Shown one piece after another: positions 1 through 9,191 of a DNA stretch of 64,000 nucleotides; position 1 is the stretch's first letter; each line of letters starts with the position of its first letter. Below the pieces are notes generated by a model that ran no database searches, was not told the DNA's origin, and saw only the letters and a program-made list of their open reading frames with translations. A program made the position numbers and the translations under genes. The stretch lies in contig NZ_CP107918.1 in NCBI RefSeq assembly GCF_036014195.1, positions 1,736,001 to 1,800,000 of the forward strand. Direction: 5' to 3'. The DNA comes from Streptomyces sp. NBC_00442. Lineage in GTDB: Bacteria > Actinomycetota > Actinomycetes > Streptomycetales > Streptomycetaceae.

Positions 1-317
1 TGAGCGCGGTGGAGGCGAGCGCCTGCCAGGTGGTGAACCACAGGACGTGGGCGATGTCGGGGTCGCTCAGGACCTCACCGATCCGGCCGAACCGCCAGAC
101 GCCGTCCGCCTTGAGCCCGCGGCCGACGATGGCGGCCACGGGCCAGGCGAAGAACAGCGCGAAGAACACGAGCGGCAGCGCCATGAGCGCGAAGCGCACC
201 CCGCCGCGGCGCAGCGCACCGCGCCGCGCCGCGTTCGCCCGCGCCGGGCCTTCGGGGCGGTTGCCCTCGGGGCCGTTGCCGTCGGGGCGGTCTACTTCAG
301 GACGAGCGAGGACCACG
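1..317 (-). CDS. ABC transporter permease (thiamine/iron type), N-terminal part only
   Basis: The gene runs off the left edge, so only about the first 100 residues are visible. Reading leftwards, a basic leader is followed by a hydrophobic segment (LPLVFFALFFAWPVAAIVG), then a loop and a second hydrophobic stretch beginning at LWFTTWQALAST. That is how ThiP/FbpB-type permeases begin. It directly follows the thiamine-binding lipoprotein gene. A GTG at 317 would overlap that gene by about 25 bases; a later GTG near 191 is also possible, so the start is unsure. The expected role is the membrane channel of a thiamine or TPP importer, inferred from its partner gene and the riboswitch upstream. Confidence 0.75.
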
Positions 318-1392
318 TCTTGACCCACTGGTCACGGTTCTTGGCGATCGTGTCGGGAGCGACGGTCGCCGGTTCGGTGATCTTCGCGCCGAACTTGGTG
401 AACTCCGCGGGCACCGCGGCGTCCTTGGCGACCGGGTCCACGAACATCTGGAGCGGCATGTCCTCCTGGAACTTCTTGGAGATCAGGAAGTCCAGGAGCG
501 CCTTGCCGCCGGCCTCGTTCTTCGCACCCTTGAGCAGGCCCGCGAACTCGGTCTGGCGAAAGCAGGTGCCGGTGGCGACGCCGGTGGGGGCCTCGGTGGG
601 CTTGGGGTCGGCGTAGATCACTTCGGCGGGCGGGCTGGACGCGTAGGAGACGACCAGCGGCCGGTCGCCCTTGGCCTTCTTGCCGCCGGCGGAGCCGGAG
701 AAGTCCGTGTTGTAGGCCTGCTCCCAGCCGTCCTCGACCTTGACGCCGTTGGCCTTCAGCTTCTTCCAGTAGTCCTGCCAGCCCGCGTCGCCGTACTTGG
801 CGACCGAGCCGAGCATGAAGCCGAGGCCCGGGGACGAGGTCGCCACGTTCTCCGTGACGAGCAGGCTCTTGTACTCGGGCTTGATCAGGTCGTCGAAGGA
901 CTGCGGCGGGCTGAGCTTCTTGTCCGCGAAGTACTTCTTGTCGTAGTTGACGCAGATGTCGCCGGTGTCGATGGGCGTGACCCGGTGCTTGGCCTGGTCG
1001 AGCTGGTCCTCGGCGGGCACCCGGTCGAGGCCCTTGGCTTCGTACGGTGTGAAGATGCCGTTGTCCAGGGCGCGCGAGAGCAGGGTGTTGTCGACGCCGA
1101 AGAAGACGTCGCCGCGCGGGGAGCCCTTGGTGAGGATCTCCTGGTTGAGGGCGGCCCCGGCGTCCCCGCTCTTGAGCACCTTCACGGTGTAGCCGGTCTG
1201 GGCGGTGAACGCCTTGAGGACCGGGTCGGAGGCGTTGAAGGAGTCGTGGCTGACGAGCGTCACGGTCTTGCCGCCGGACCCACTGGCCGAGCCGGACGCC
1301 TTCGTGCCGTCCGAGCCGCCGCAGGCCGCGAGCGTGGCGACCCCGAGGGCGGCGGCGAGCGTGCCGGCCGCGAGCCTCTTGGTAGTGCGCAT
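292..1392 (-). CDS. thiB: Thiamine ABC transporter substrate-binding lipoprotein
   Basis: A 366-residue extracellular binding protein. The N-terminus is a lipoprotein signal (basic MRTTKRLAAG, hydrophobic core, lipobox LAAC with the lipidated Cys at residue 24). The mature part looks like the ThiB/iron(III)-binding family: VTLVSHDSFN near the start, and SPRGDVFFGVDNTLLSRAL in the first lobe. The ATG at 1392 follows AGGAGG at nine bases. An in-frame upstream extension would run into the leader. A TPP riboswitch precedes it, which points to thiamine or a phosphate ester as ligand rather than iron. It should feed the permease encoded immediately downstream. Confidence 0.9.
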   Translation of the reverse strand: MRTTKRLAAGTLAAALGVATLAACGGSDGTKASGSASGSGGKTVTLVSHDSFNASDPVLKAFTAQTGYTVKVLKSGDAGAALNQEILTKGSPRGDVFFGVDNTLLSRALDNGIFTPYEAKGLDRVPAEDQLDQAKHRVTPIDTGDICVNYDKKYFADKKLSPPQSFDDLIKPEYKSLLVTENVATSSPGLGFMLGSVAKYGDAGWQDYWKKLKANGVKVEDGWEQAYNTDFSGSAGGKKAKGDRPLVVSYASSPPAEVIYADPKPTEAPTGVATGTCFRQTEFAGLLKGAKNEAGGKALLDFLISKKFQEDMPLQMFVDPVAKDAAVPAEFTKFGAKITEPATVAPDTIAKNRDQWVKTWSSLVLK

Positions 1393-1431
1393 GTGTTCAT
1401 TCCTCCTGGAGATGACCAGGAAGAGACGCGG

Positions 1432-1466
1432 CCCTGCCCGCACGACGCAAGGTCGTGCGGGCAGGG
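1432..1466 (-). promoter_or_regulatory. Perfect hairpin between TPP aptamer and thiB start
   Basis: The arms 1432-1446 and 1452-1466 are exactly complementary (15 bp) around a five-base loop. It lies between the TPP aptamer and the thiB ribosome binding site. No U-run follows it. It is probably the expression platform or an intrinsic stop used by the riboswitch; that role is inferred. Confidence 0.6.
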
Positions 1467-1486
1467 CGCAACAGCTTGAGTAATCG

Positions 1487-1590
1487 CCGAACTTCCTACC
1501 CCGAATGACCGGGGCAAGGTTCAGAGGGTCTGCGGTCCGTGTCCCTTGATCGGGCACCGCACTCTCAGCGCTGTGGCGCTCCCCTGTCGG
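1487..1590 (-). promoter_or_regulatory. TPP riboswitch (THI element)
   Basis: Read on the minus strand, the segment holds the conserved THI-box parts in order: a GC-rich P1 arm (GGGGAGCGCC), the CTGAGAGTGCGG core, ACCCTCTGAACCT, and the closing GGGGTAGGAAG. These are the landmarks of thiamine pyrophosphate aptamers. It lies about 95 bases upstream of thiB, so thiamine import is expected to shut off when TPP is plentiful. Confidence 0.92.
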
Positions 1591-1732
1591 AATATGCAGA
1601 TGTTTCCAGCCAGGTTACACGGGCCCTGGGACGGGCCCCGGGCCGTTTCGCCGTTCGGACGCCGGCCCCGATCGCCGCCCGGCCGGGCACTCCGGCCGAC
1701 GCGCCGGGCCGGCGCTCGGGCCCGTGCTCGGG

Positions 1733-2845
1733 TCAGCGCTCGGACGCGGCCAGCTGACCGCAGGCACCGTCGATCTCCTGGCCCCGGGTGTCACGGACGG
1801 TGACGGGTACGCCGTGGGCGGCGATGGCCTCGACGAACGCCTTCTCGTCCTCGGGCCGCGAGGCGGTCCACTTGGAGCCGGGCGTCGGGTTGAGCGGGAT
1901 GAGGTTCACGTGCACCCGCTTGCCCTTGAGGAGCCGGCCGAGCAGGTCACCGCGCCACGCCTGGTCGTTGATGTCGCGGATCAGGGCGTACTCGATGGAG
2001 ATGCGGCGCCCGGACTTCTCCGCGTACTCCCACGCCGCGTCGAGGACCTCGCGGACCTTCCAGCGGGTGTTGACCGGGACGAGGGTGTCGCGCAGCTCGT
2101 CGTCGGGGGCGTGCAGGCTCACGGCGAGGCGGCACTTGAAGCCCTCGTCGGCGAAGCGGTGCATGGCCGGGACCAGGCCCACGGTGGAGACGGTGATGCC
2201 GCGCTGGGACAGACCGAGGCCGTCGGGCTCGGGGTCGGTGAGGCGGCGGATCGAACCGACGACGCGCTTGTAGTTGGCGAGCGGCTCGCCCATGCCCATG
2301 AAGACGATGTTGGACAGGCGGGCCGGCCCGCCGGGCACCTCGCCGTCGCGCAGCGCGCGCATCCCGTCGACGATCTGGTGCACGATCTCGGCGGTCGACA
2401 GGTTGCGGTCGAGGCCCGCCTGGCCGGTGGCGCAGAACGGGCAGTTCATGCCGCAGCCGGCCTGCGAGGAGATGCACATCGTGACGCGGTCCGGGTAGCG
2501 CATCAGGACGGACTCGACGAGCGTGCCGTCGTGCAGCTTCCACAGCGTCTTGCGGGTGGTGTCGTCGTCGCAGGAGATGTGCCGCACGACGGTCATCAGG
2601 TCGGGCAGCAGCTCCTCCTGGAGCCGGCCGCGCGCGGCGAGCGGGATGTCCGTCCACTCCGCCGGGTCGTGGGCGTAGCGCGCGAAGTAGTGCTGCGAGA
2701 GCTGCTTGGCGCGGAACGGCTTCTCGCCGATCGCGGCGACGGCTTCCTTGCGCTCGGCGGGCGAGAGGTCGGCGAGGTGCCGCGGCGGCTGCTTCGCTCC
2801 GCGGGGTGCGGTGAAGGTGAGTTCTCCCGGGACGGGGCGTGCCAT
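1733..2845 (-). CDS. rlmN: 23S rRNA (adenine-2503-C2) methyltransferase RlmN
   Basis: A 370-residue radical-SAM enzyme. The cluster-binding motif CxxxCxxC is seen as Cys131, Cys135 and Cys138 ([13 protein letters not shown]). The GMGEPLANY motif follows, and the methyl-carrying Cys is near the C-terminus (IDGACGQL). The family methylates A2503 of 23S rRNA, and also A37 of some tRNAs, in the cytoplasm. The length is normal for the family and the ATG at 2845 begins the conserved region sensibly. It reads in the same direction as the cdsA-frr-pyrH group but is separated from it by a strong terminator. Confidence 0.97.
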   Translation of the reverse strand: MARPVPGELTFTAPRGAKQPPRHLADLSPAERKEAVAAIGEKPFRAKQLSQHYFARYAHDPAEWTDIPLAARGRLQEELLPDLMTVVRHISCDDDTTRKTLWKLHDGTLVESVLMRYPDRVTMCISSQAGCGMNCPFCATGQAGLDRNLSTAEIVHQIVDGMRALRDGEVPGGPARLSNIVFMGMGEPLANYKRVVGSIRRLTDPEPDGLGLSQRGITVSTVGLVPAMHRFADEGFKCRLAVSLHAPDDELRDTLVPVNTRWKVREVLDAAWEYAEKSGRRISIEYALIRDINDQAWRGDLLGRLLKGKRVHVNLIPLNPTPGSKWTASRPEDEKAFVEAIAAHGVPVTVRDTRGQEIDGACGQLAASER

Positions 2846-2963
2846 GAGCGGTAACTCCTCAGTACGACGAGGCCGGCGATCCCCGCTGGGCGCGGAGCAG
2901 GCGACGATACGGTGCCGAAGCCAGGAGACCTCACAGGTTCACCCCCGCAGACGCGGGGCCGAA

Positions 2964-2995
2964 AAGGGCGCGTCGCTCGCGAGCGACGCGCCCTT
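2964..2995 (-). terminator. Terminator after cdsA
   Basis: A 32-base perfect palindrome (two 16-base arms) just past the cdsA stop. On the minus strand the stem ends in CCCTTTT, so it looks like a Rho-independent terminator for the frr-cdsA transcript. Confidence 0.8.
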
Positions 2996-3015
2996 CAAGA
3001 GTAACCGGCGCCCGG

Positions 3016-4125
3016 TCAGCCCGTGCCGACGAAGACCGCGAGCAGCAACCACACCACCGGGGCCGTCGGCAGCAGGGAATCCAGCCGGTCCATGATGCCG
3101 CCGTGACCCGGGAGCAGGGTGCCCATGTCCTTGATGCCCAGGTCCCGCTTGATCATCGACTCGCCGAGGTCGCCGAGCGTGGCGCTCGCGGCGACCGCGA
3201 GGCCGAGCAGCAGGCCCTGCCACCAGGTGCCGTCGTCGATGAGGAACTGCATGCACAGGGCGCCCGCCACCATCGCGAACGACACCGCCCCGAACAGGCC
3301 CTCGCGGGTCTTCCCGGGGCTGATGCGCGGAGCGAGCTTGTGCTTGCCGAAGCGCCAGCCGATCGCGTACGCGCCCGTGTCGCTGACCACGGTCAGGAGC
3401 AGGAAGGTCAGCACCCGCCAGGGGCCGTCGTCCGCGGTGAGCAGCATCGCCACGAACGTGGCGAGGAACGGCACGTAGAACGCGGCGAAGACGCCCGCGG
3501 TGACGTCCCGCAGATAGTTCTCGGGCGGCTCGGTCATCCGCCACACGAGCACCGCGAGCGAGGTGAGCGCCATCGCCACCCACGCGCCCTCGGCGCCGCC
3601 GACGTACCCGGCCACGACCATCGCCGCGCCGCCCACCGCGAGCGGGACGAGCGGCGCCTTGATCTGCTTGCGCTCTTCGAGGCGGCTGGTCAGCTCCCAC
3701 AGGCCGACGACGACGGCGACCGCGATGACGCCGACGAAGACGGCCTTGACGACGAACAGCGACGCGATGATCACCGCGCCCAGGGCTACGCCGACCCCTA
3801 TCGCGGACCGCAGATCGCGACCCGCCCGCTTCTTCTCCGGCTGGGCGGGCACGGGCGGCGTGGGCGGGGTGCTTGCCATGGGCTCCTGCGGCGTCTCGTC
3901 GCGGAAGAGAGGACCGCCCGGCAGAGCGGTCCCCCGGTCACGTTCGTCGCGGTCTGCGGCGTGGTCGCCCGCGTCGGGCACGACGGGCATCTGCTGCGTC
4001 CGCGACACGGGCGGGGCGTCGTACGCATCGTATGCAGGTCCCGCCGGGAACGCCCCCTGGGAAGGCCCCTCGGGGGTTCCCCAGTAATCGGGCCTCGGCG
4101 GAGCCCCCCAGGAAGAGTCGTTCAT
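3016..4125 (-). CDS. cdsA: Phosphatidate cytidylyltransferase (CDP-diacylglycerol synthase)
   Basis: A 369-residue integral membrane enzyme that makes CDP-diacylglycerol from phosphatidic acid and CTP, the branch point for phospholipids. The first ~100 residues are a Pro/Asp-rich cytoplasmic tail, longer than in E. coli. Several membrane helices follow (for example GVGVALGAVIIASLFVV). The CdsA signature is near the C-terminus: MIKRDLGIKDMGTLLPGHGG followed by MDRLDS. The start overlaps the frr stop by one base (TGATG), so the two are probably translationally coupled. Confidence 0.96.
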   Translation of the reverse strand: MNDSSWGAPPRPDYWGTPEGPSQGAFPAGPAYDAYDAPPVSRTQQMPVVPDAGDHAADRDERDRGTALPGGPLFRDETPQEPMASTPPTPPVPAQPEKKRAGRDLRSAIGVGVALGAVIIASLFVVKAVFVGVIAVAVVVGLWELTSRLEERKQIKAPLVPLAVGGAAMVVAGYVGGAEGAWVAMALTSLAVLVWRMTEPPENYLRDVTAGVFAAFYVPFLATFVAMLLTADDGPWRVLTFLLLTVVSDTGAYAIGWRFGKHKLAPRISPGKTREGLFGAVSFAMVAGALCMQFLIDDGTWWQGLLLGLAVAASATLGDLGESMIKRDLGIKDMGTLLPGHGGIMDRLDSLLPTAPVVWLLLAVFVGTG

Positions 4126-4682
4126 CAGACCTCTAGCAGCTCGGCTTCCTTGTGCTTCAGCAGCTCGTCGACCTGCGCCACGTACTTGGCGGTGGTGTCG
4201 TCGAGCTCCTTCTCCGCACGGCGGACCTCGTCCTCGCCGGACTCCTTGTCCTTGACGAGCTTGTCGAGGGCGTCCTTGGCCTTGCGGCGCACGGCGCGGA
4301 TCGACACCTTGGAGTCCTCGGCCTTGGTGCGCGCGACCTTGATGTAGTCCTTGCGGCGCTCCTCGGTCAGCTCCGGGAAGTTCACGCGGATGATGTTGCC
4401 GTCGTTGCTGGGGTTGACGCCCAGGTCGGAGTCGCGGATGGCCTGCTCGATGTTGCGCAGCGCGCTCTTGTCGAACGGGGTCACGACCGCCATGCGCGGC
4501 TCCGGCACCGAGAAGGAGGCCAGCTGGTTGATCGGCGTCAGCGCACCGTAGTAGTCCGCCACGATCTTGTTGAACATCGCCGGGTGCGCACGGCCGGTGC
4601 GGATCGCGGCGAAGTCCTCCTTGGCGACCACGACGGCCTTCTCCATCTTCTCCTCGGCCTCGAGGAGGGTTTCTTCGATCAC
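4125..4682 (-). CDS. frr: Ribosome recycling factor
   Basis: A 185-residue protein, exactly the usual RRF length, if it starts at the GTG at 4682 ([16 protein letters not shown]). AGGAG lies six to nine bases upstream. Longer in-frame extensions would add a leader that does not look conserved. The RRF landmarks are all present: [44 protein letters not shown] and the C-terminal helical region. RRF splits post-termination ribosomes together with EF-G. It is placed between pyrH and cdsA, an order widely conserved in bacteria. Confidence 0.97.
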   Translation of the reverse strand: MIEETLLEAEEKMEKAVVVAKEDFAAIRTGRAHPAMFNKIVADYYGALTPINQLASFSVPEPRMAVVTPFDKSALRNIEQAIRDSDLGVNPSNDGNIIRVNFPELTEERRKDYIKVARTKAEDSKVSIRAVRRKAKDALDKLVKDKESGEDEVRRAEKELDDTTAKYVAQVDELLKHKEAELLEV

Positions 4683-4806
4683 CACTTGCTCCTGCATGTC
4701 TTGGGTGGGCCGGGAGTTCTCAGTGCGTCCTGAGGCCCTGGGCCCTGGATAACCAGCGTCTTTCCCTGCACGGTGTCCGACCGGCAGGGGATTGTCCATC
4801 CCCCGG

Positions 4807-5595
4807 TCAGGCCCGGGTGCCCTGGTCGCTCACGAGCGTGCCGATCTTCTCACCCTTGACGGCGCGCGCGATGTTTCCGGCCGTCACGAGCTCGAAGACG
4901 AGGATCGGAAGGTTGTTGTCGCGACACAGGGTGATCGCGGTCATGTCGGCGACCTTCAGGTCCCGGGTGATGACCTCGCCGTACTCCAGCGCGTCGAACT
5001 TCACCGCGTCGGGGTTGGTGCGGGGGTCGGAGTCGTAGACGCCGTCCACCCCGTTCTTGCCCATCAGCATCGCTTCGGCGTCGATCTCCAGGGCACGCTG
5101 AGCGGCAGTGGTGTCGGTGGAGAAGTACGGCATGCCCATGCCGGCGCCGAAGATGACGACGCGGCCCTTCTCCAGATGACGCACGGCCCGCAGCGGGATG
5201 TACGGCTCGGCGACCTGACCCATCGTGATGGCGGTCTGGACGCGCGAGTCGATGCCTTCCTTCTCCAGGAAGTCCTGGAGGGCGAGGCAGTTCATGACCG
5301 TCCCGAGCATGCCCATGTAGTCCGAGCGGGCCCGGTCCATACCGCGCTGCTGGAGCTCGGCGCCCCGGAAGAAGTTGCCGCCGCCGATGACGACGGCGAT
5401 CTGCGCCCCGTCGCGCACGACGGCGGCGATCTCGCGGGCGATGTTGTGCACGACGTCGGGGTCGACACCGAGCGCCCCGCCGCCGGCGAACGCCTCACCG
5501 GAAAGCTTCAGCATGAAGCGCCCGGCCACCTTGCCGTCATCGCGCTTGTGGTCCGCCGAGTGATCGGCCTTGGCGGTGTCCGCGCCCTGATTCAT
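4807..5595 (-). CDS. pyrH: Uridylate kinase
   Basis: A 262-residue member of the bacterial UMP kinase family (amino acid kinase fold). It phosphorylates UMP to UDP. Visible motifs are the N-terminal [12 protein letters not shown] loop, the [11 protein letters not shown] nucleotide site, the [11 protein letters not shown] segment and the DPRTNPDA loop. The ATG at 5595 follows AGGAGATCCCC. That gives an N-terminal extension of about 25 polar residues before the kinase core. It is followed by frr and preceded by a hairpin that separates it from tsf. Confidence 0.97.
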   Translation of the reverse strand: MNQGADTAKADHSADHKRDDGKVAGRFMLKLSGEAFAGGGALGVDPDVVHNIAREIAAVVRDGAQIAVVIGGGNFFRGAELQQRGMDRARSDYMGMLGTVMNCLALQDFLEKEGIDSRVQTAITMGQVAEPYIPLRAVRHLEKGRVVIFGAGMGMPYFSTDTTAAQRALEIDAEAMLMGKNGVDGVYDSDPRTNPDAVKFDALEYGEVITRDLKVADMTAITLCRDNNLPILVFELVTAGNIARAVKGEKIGTLVSDQGTRA

Positions 5596-5623
5596 GGGGA
5601 TCTCCTCGTGCACATACGAAGAA

Positions 5624-5666
5624 GGCCATTGCCGGTGGGTACTCGTAGTCCCTAGCGGCAATGGCC
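5624..5666 (-). terminator. Hairpin between tsf and pyrH
   Basis: The 11-base arms 5624-5634 and 5656-5666 pair perfectly around a 21-base loop. On the minus strand the stem is followed by TTCTTCG. This is likely a full or partial terminator ending the rpsB-tsf transcript. Confidence 0.6.
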
Positions 5667-5755
5667 TCCTCGTCAGATCTGCGGTCGTCCGTCGCGTGCG
5701 CGGCCGACGACTGCCTCAGACCCTAGCGGGGTCTAGTGTCGAACGCTGAACAGAC

Positions 5756-6592
5756 TCAGATGCCGACCTTGATGCGCGAGAAGCGCTTCAGGGTGACACC
5801 GGCCTCCTTCAGAACCTGCTCGACGGACTTCTTGTTGTCGAGCGCGTACGGCTGGCCAAGGAGCGTGGCGTCCTTGAAGAAGCCGTTGACGCGACCCTCG
5901 ACGATCTTCGGGAGCGCGGCCTCGGGCTTGCCCTCGGCGCGGGTGGTCTCCTCGGCGACGCGACGCTCGGTCTCGACGACCTCGGCCGGAACGTCCTCAC
6001 GGGTGAGGTACTTCGGCGCGAAGGCGGCGATGTGCTGCGCGACGCCCTTGGCGATCTCGGCGTTGTCCTTGTCGAGCTCGACGAGAACACCGATCTGCGG
6101 GGGCAGGTCGGGCATCGTGCGGTGCATGTACGCGGAGACGAAACCGTCGGAGAACTGCGCGAAGCGGTCCAGGACGATCTTCTCGCCGAGGTTGGCGTTG
6201 GCCTCGTCGACGAACGCCTGAACGGTCTTGCCGGCCTCGATCTCGGAGGCGAGCAGCGCGGTCAGGTCGGCCGGGGAGGTGGCGGCGACGTGCTCGGCCA
6301 GCTTCGTGGCGACGGCCTGGAACTTGTCACCCTTGGCGACGAAGTCCGTCTCGCACTTCAGCTCGACCAGGACGCCGGAGGTCTTGTCCTCGGAGATGAG
6401 GGAGACGACGGCACCGTTCTCGGCAGAACGGCCCTCGCGCTTGGCGACGCCCTTCTGACCCTTGATGCGCAGGGCCTCGACGGCCTTGTCGACGTTGCCG
6501 TCGGCCTCGTCCAGGGCCTTCTTGCAGTCCATCATGCCGGCGCCGGTGAGCTCACGGAGCTTCTTGACGTCAGCGGCGGTGTAGTTCGCCAT
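5756..6592 (-). CDS. tsf: Elongation factor Ts
   Basis: A 278-residue guanine-exchange factor for EF-Tu. The N-terminal UBA-like domain ([27 protein letters not shown]) is followed by the EF-Tu contact motif CETDFVAK ([15 protein letters not shown]) and a second core domain with [13 protein letters not shown] near the end. Length and motifs are typical of the family. It follows rpsB, as in most bacteria, with a strong hairpin in the gap. Confidence 0.98.
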   Translation of the reverse strand: MANYTAADVKKLRELTGAGMMDCKKALDEADGNVDKAVEALRIKGQKGVAKREGRSAENGAVVSLISEDKTSGVLVELKCETDFVAKGDKFQAVATKLAEHVAATSPADLTALLASEIEAGKTVQAFVDEANANLGEKIVLDRFAQFSDGFVSAYMHRTMPDLPPQIGVLVELDKDNAEIAKGVAQHIAAFAPKYLTREDVPAEVVETERRVAEETTRAEGKPEAALPKIVEGRVNGFFKDATLLGQPYALDNKKSVEQVLKEAGVTLKRFSRIKVGI

Positions 6593-6653
6593 GAGTCTGT
6601 GTTTCTCTCTCGGAGTCTAGAAAGATCTACGAAGATCTGCGGGGCTACGGGTC

Positions 6654-6682
6654 GACGGCGGGGGCTTGTGGCCCCCGCCGTC
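6654..6682 (-). promoter_or_regulatory. Hairpin between rpsB and tsf
   Basis: Perfect 12-bp stem (6654-6665 with 6671-6682) and a five-base loop. It has no T-run. It may reduce read-through from rpsB into tsf or protect the upstream message; that is inference. Confidence 0.55.
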
Positions 6683-6713
6683 AACTACCGAACCTGTGGG
6701 TCCCGGTTAAGGG

Positions 6714-7655
6714 TCAGGCCTGCTCGGCGTCCGCGGCCGGAGCCTCGGTGGCCTCCGCGGCCGGAGCCTCGGTGGCGTCCGCGGCGGGAGCCTCGGCCGG
6801 CTTCTCGGCCTCGGCGGCCGGAGCAGCCTCGGCCGCGGGGGCCGCAGCCTCGGCGGACTCCTCGGAGTCGGCCTTCTTGTCACCCTCGAGCAGGTCGCGC
6901 TCCCACTCGGCGAGCGGCTCGCCGGCCGCCTTCTCGCCCGGCTTCGAGTCGCCCGTGGCCGCACCGGAACGGGCGATGAGGCCCTCGGCGACGGCGTCGG
7001 CGATCACGCGGGTGAGCAGGGTGACGGAACGGATCGCGTCGTCGTTGCCCGGAATCTTGTAGTCGACCTCGTCGGGGTCGCAGTTCGTGTCGAGGATCGC
7101 GACGACCGGGATGTGGAGCTTGCGCGCCTCACCGACGGCGATGTGCTCCTTCTTGGTGTCGACGATCCAGACGGCGCTGGGAACCTTCGACATCTCACGG
7201 ATACCACCGAGGGTCTTCTCCAGCTTGGCCTTCTCGCGCGAGAGGACCAGGAGCTCCTTCTTGGTGAGACCCGAGGCCGCGACGTCCTCGAAGTCGATCT
7301 GCTCGAGCTCCTTGAGGCGCTGCAGACGCTTGTAGACGGTGGAGAAGTTGGTCAGCATGCCGCCGAGCCAGCGCTGGTTGACGTAGGGCATGCCCACGCG
7401 CGTCGCCTGCTCGGCGATCGCTTCCTGCGCCTGCTTCTTGGTGCCGACGAACATGATGGAGCCGCCGTGCGCGACGGTCTCCTTGACGAACTCGTAGGCG
7501 CGGTCGATGTACGACAGCGACTGGAGCAGGTCGATGATGTAGATGCCGTTGCGCTCCGTGAAGATGAAGCGCTTCATCTTCGGGTTCCAACGACGGGTCT
7601 GGTGACCGAAGTGGACGCCGCTCTCCAGCAGCTCCCGCATCGTGACGACGGCCAT
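6714..7655 (-). CDS. rpsB: 30S ribosomal protein S2, with long Ala/Glu-rich tail
   Basis: Ribosomal protein S2, with the signatures [46 protein letters not shown] and [15 protein letters not shown]. The conserved S2 body is followed by a tail of about 70 residues rich in Ala, Glu and Pro. It holds repeated EAPAA(D/E)A units, giving 313 residues instead of about 240-260. AAGGAG lies nine bases before the ATG. S2 is needed for 30S assembly. The tail is acidic, with no obvious membrane or nucleic-acid motif. Confidence 0.98.
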   Translation of the reverse strand: MAVVTMRELLESGVHFGHQTRRWNPKMKRFIFTERNGIYIIDLLQSLSYIDRAYEFVKETVAHGGSIMFVGTKKQAQEAIAEQATRVGMPYVNQRWLGGMLTNFSTVYKRLQRLKELEQIDFEDVAASGLTKKELLVLSREKAKLEKTLGGIREMSKVPSAVWIVDTKKEHIAVGEARKLHIPVVAILDTNCDPDEVDYKIPGNDDAIRSVTLLTRVIADAVAEGLIARSGAATGDSKPGEKAAGEPLAEWERDLLEGDKKADSEESAEAAAPAAEAAPAAEAEKPAEAPAADATEAPAAEATEAPAADAEQA

Positions 7656-7946
7656 GGCCGTACTCCTTGAGGTACTCGGTTACCGCGGCTGCCGGTCGGC
7701 CGCCGCGCCTGACGCCCCGGTGCGCCGTGCCCTGAACCCCGCGAGGGTGAGGACCGAGAGACGCGGCCGGCGATAGTGGTGAGACCGCCGGCGGGGCGTG
7801 CGAAGTCGATCCGGTGACCCGGATCGCCACAAGAAGTGTACGGGACCCGCACAGTGCCGGGTGACGGCGCTGTCCACAACCGCCCGGTACTCCACAGATC
7901 AGCACCAAGATCCCCCCGCGGGCCACCCCGGCGGGACCCTGAACCC

Positions 7947-8414
7947 ATGTACCGAGCACTCCTCCTCCTCGCCCTGACCGCCGCCGGCTGGCCGGTGATC
8001 CCGCCCGACGTCGTCCACCCCTGGGCCCCGCCGGCCACGCCCTACGGCCCCGGACACCGAGGCATCGACCTGGCCGCTCCCCCGGGCACACCGGTCCGGG
8101 CGGCCGCCGCGGGCCGCGTCACCTTCGCCGGCCGGGTCGCGGGACAGGGAGTCCTCACCATCACCCTGCCCGGCAGCGCCGCCCCACCACTGAGAACCAC
8201 CTATGAACCAGTGAGCCCCCTGGTCACCGAGGGCGCCACCGTCACCGCGGGCCAGGTGGTGGCCACCACGACCGACACCCCGTCCCACTGCCCCACGGGC
8301 TGCCTCCACTGGGGCCTCCTGAGAGGCCGGGCCTACCTGAACCCGCTCCTCCTGCTCCACCGCACCGCACCGTCACGACTGCTGCCGGTGGTGGGGGTGG
8401 CTGAGCCGGGGTGA
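7947..8414 (+). CDS. Secreted M23 (LytM-like) family peptidase-like protein
   Basis: A 155-residue protein on the plus strand, divergent from rpsB. It begins with a signal-like segment (MYRALLLLALTAAGWPV). A LytM-type domain follows: YGPGHRGIDLAAPPGTPVRA (the H-x3-D zinc motif), then AAAGRVTFAG. The usual HxH pair is CLHWGLL here, with Cys in place of the first His. The likely role is cell-wall peptide binding or hydrolysis outside the membrane. The ATG at 7947 is chosen because it starts the signal peptide. A stretch of almost pure G follows the stop codon. Confidence 0.85.
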   Translation: MYRALLLLALTAAGWPVIPPDVVHPWAPPATPYGPGHRGIDLAAPPGTPVRAAAAGRVTFAGRVAGQGVLTITLPGSAAPPLRTTYEPVSPLVTEGATVTAGQVVATTTDTPSHCPTGCLHWGLLRGRAYLNPLLLLHRTAPSRLLPVVGVAEPG

Positions 8415-8419
8415 GAAGA

Positions 8420-8528
8420 GGGGGGGGGGGGGGGGGGGGGGCGGGGGGGGCGGGGGGGGCGGGGGGGGCGGGGGGGCGGGGGGGGCGGGGGGGGCGGGGG
8501 GGCGGGGGGGGCGGGGGGGGCCCCCCCC
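8420..8528. repeat. G-tract with (G7-8 C) periodicity, ending in C8
   Basis: About 100 bases are G apart from nine single C. The tract has 22 consecutive G (8420-8441), then nine runs of seven or eight G each preceded by one C, then eight C at 8521-8528. It lies between the convergent M23 peptidase and TetR genes. It could form G-quadruplexes or a G8/C8 hairpin. It could also be a sequencing or assembly artefact. Confidence 0.9.
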
Positions 8529-8533
8529 GATGG

Positions 8534-9115
8534 TCAGCCTTCGACGCCGCGCAGTGCCATGCCCACCGCCGCGTCCGCGATGGCGGCGGGGGATTCGGTG
8601 GGGCTCTGCTCGATGCGGCGGACCGCGGCGTCGACGATGCCCTGGAGCAGGACCGCGGCCAGGCGGGGCTGGTCGTGGCCGAGGTCGGCGAGGGCTTCGA
8701 CGATCATGGCGATGAGGCCACCGTGGGCGGCGCGGATCTTCTCGCGGGCGCCGGCGTCGAGTTCACTGGCCGAGATGGCGACGACGGCCCGGTGGCGCTG
8801 GTCGCCGACGAGGCCGAGCTGATGGCGTACGTACGCCTCGACCTTGCCGGCGGGGGTGTCGGCGCGCTGCATCGCGCCTTCGATCTCGTCGGCCCACAGC
8901 GGGAAGTCGACGGCGCAGAGTTCCTCGACGACCGCGGCGCGCGAGCGGAAGTACTCGTACACGGAGGAGCGGGCGAGGCCCGTGCGCTCGGCCAGGGCCG
9001 GGAACGTCAGTGCTTCCGTCCCGCCTTCGGACAGCAGGGAGCGTGCGGCGTCGAGGAGGGCGTCACGCTGCATGGTGCGGTGCTCGGCCACGGAGGCCGC
9101 TCGGATCCTGGGCAC
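8534..9115 (-). CDS. TetR-family transcriptional regulator
   Basis: A 193-residue regulator with a TetR-type N-terminal DNA-binding domain. The helix-turn-helix is FPALAERTGLARSSVYEYFRSRAAV, at about residues 38-62. The C-terminal part is all-helical and would bind an unknown ligand. The GTG at 9115 follows GTGGAACA. It lies just downstream of whiG on the same strand, about 75 bases away, and may be co-transcribed. No target gene can be named from sequence. Confidence 0.92.
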   Translation of the reverse strand: MPRIRAASVAEHRTMQRDALLDAARSLLSEGGTEALTFPALAERTGLARSSVYEYFRSRAAVVEELCAVDFPLWADEIEGAMQRADTPAGKVEAYVRHQLGLVGDQRHRAVVAISASELDAGAREKIRAAHGGLIAMIVEALADLGHDQPRLAAVLLQGIVDAAVRRIEQSPTESPAAIADAAVGMALRGVEG

Positions 9116-9191
9116 TGTTCCACTTTACGGCCGGGCCGCCGCGGCGATCGGCAGGGACGATTCACCGGGTGACGGTTCACCGGGTCCCGCC

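Noticed and set aside
1724..2854. Long open frame on the plus strand opposite rlmN
   Set aside because: It is an antisense shadow of rlmN: high GC keeps it open, and its composition (Gly/Val/Asp/Arg-rich) is not protein-like.
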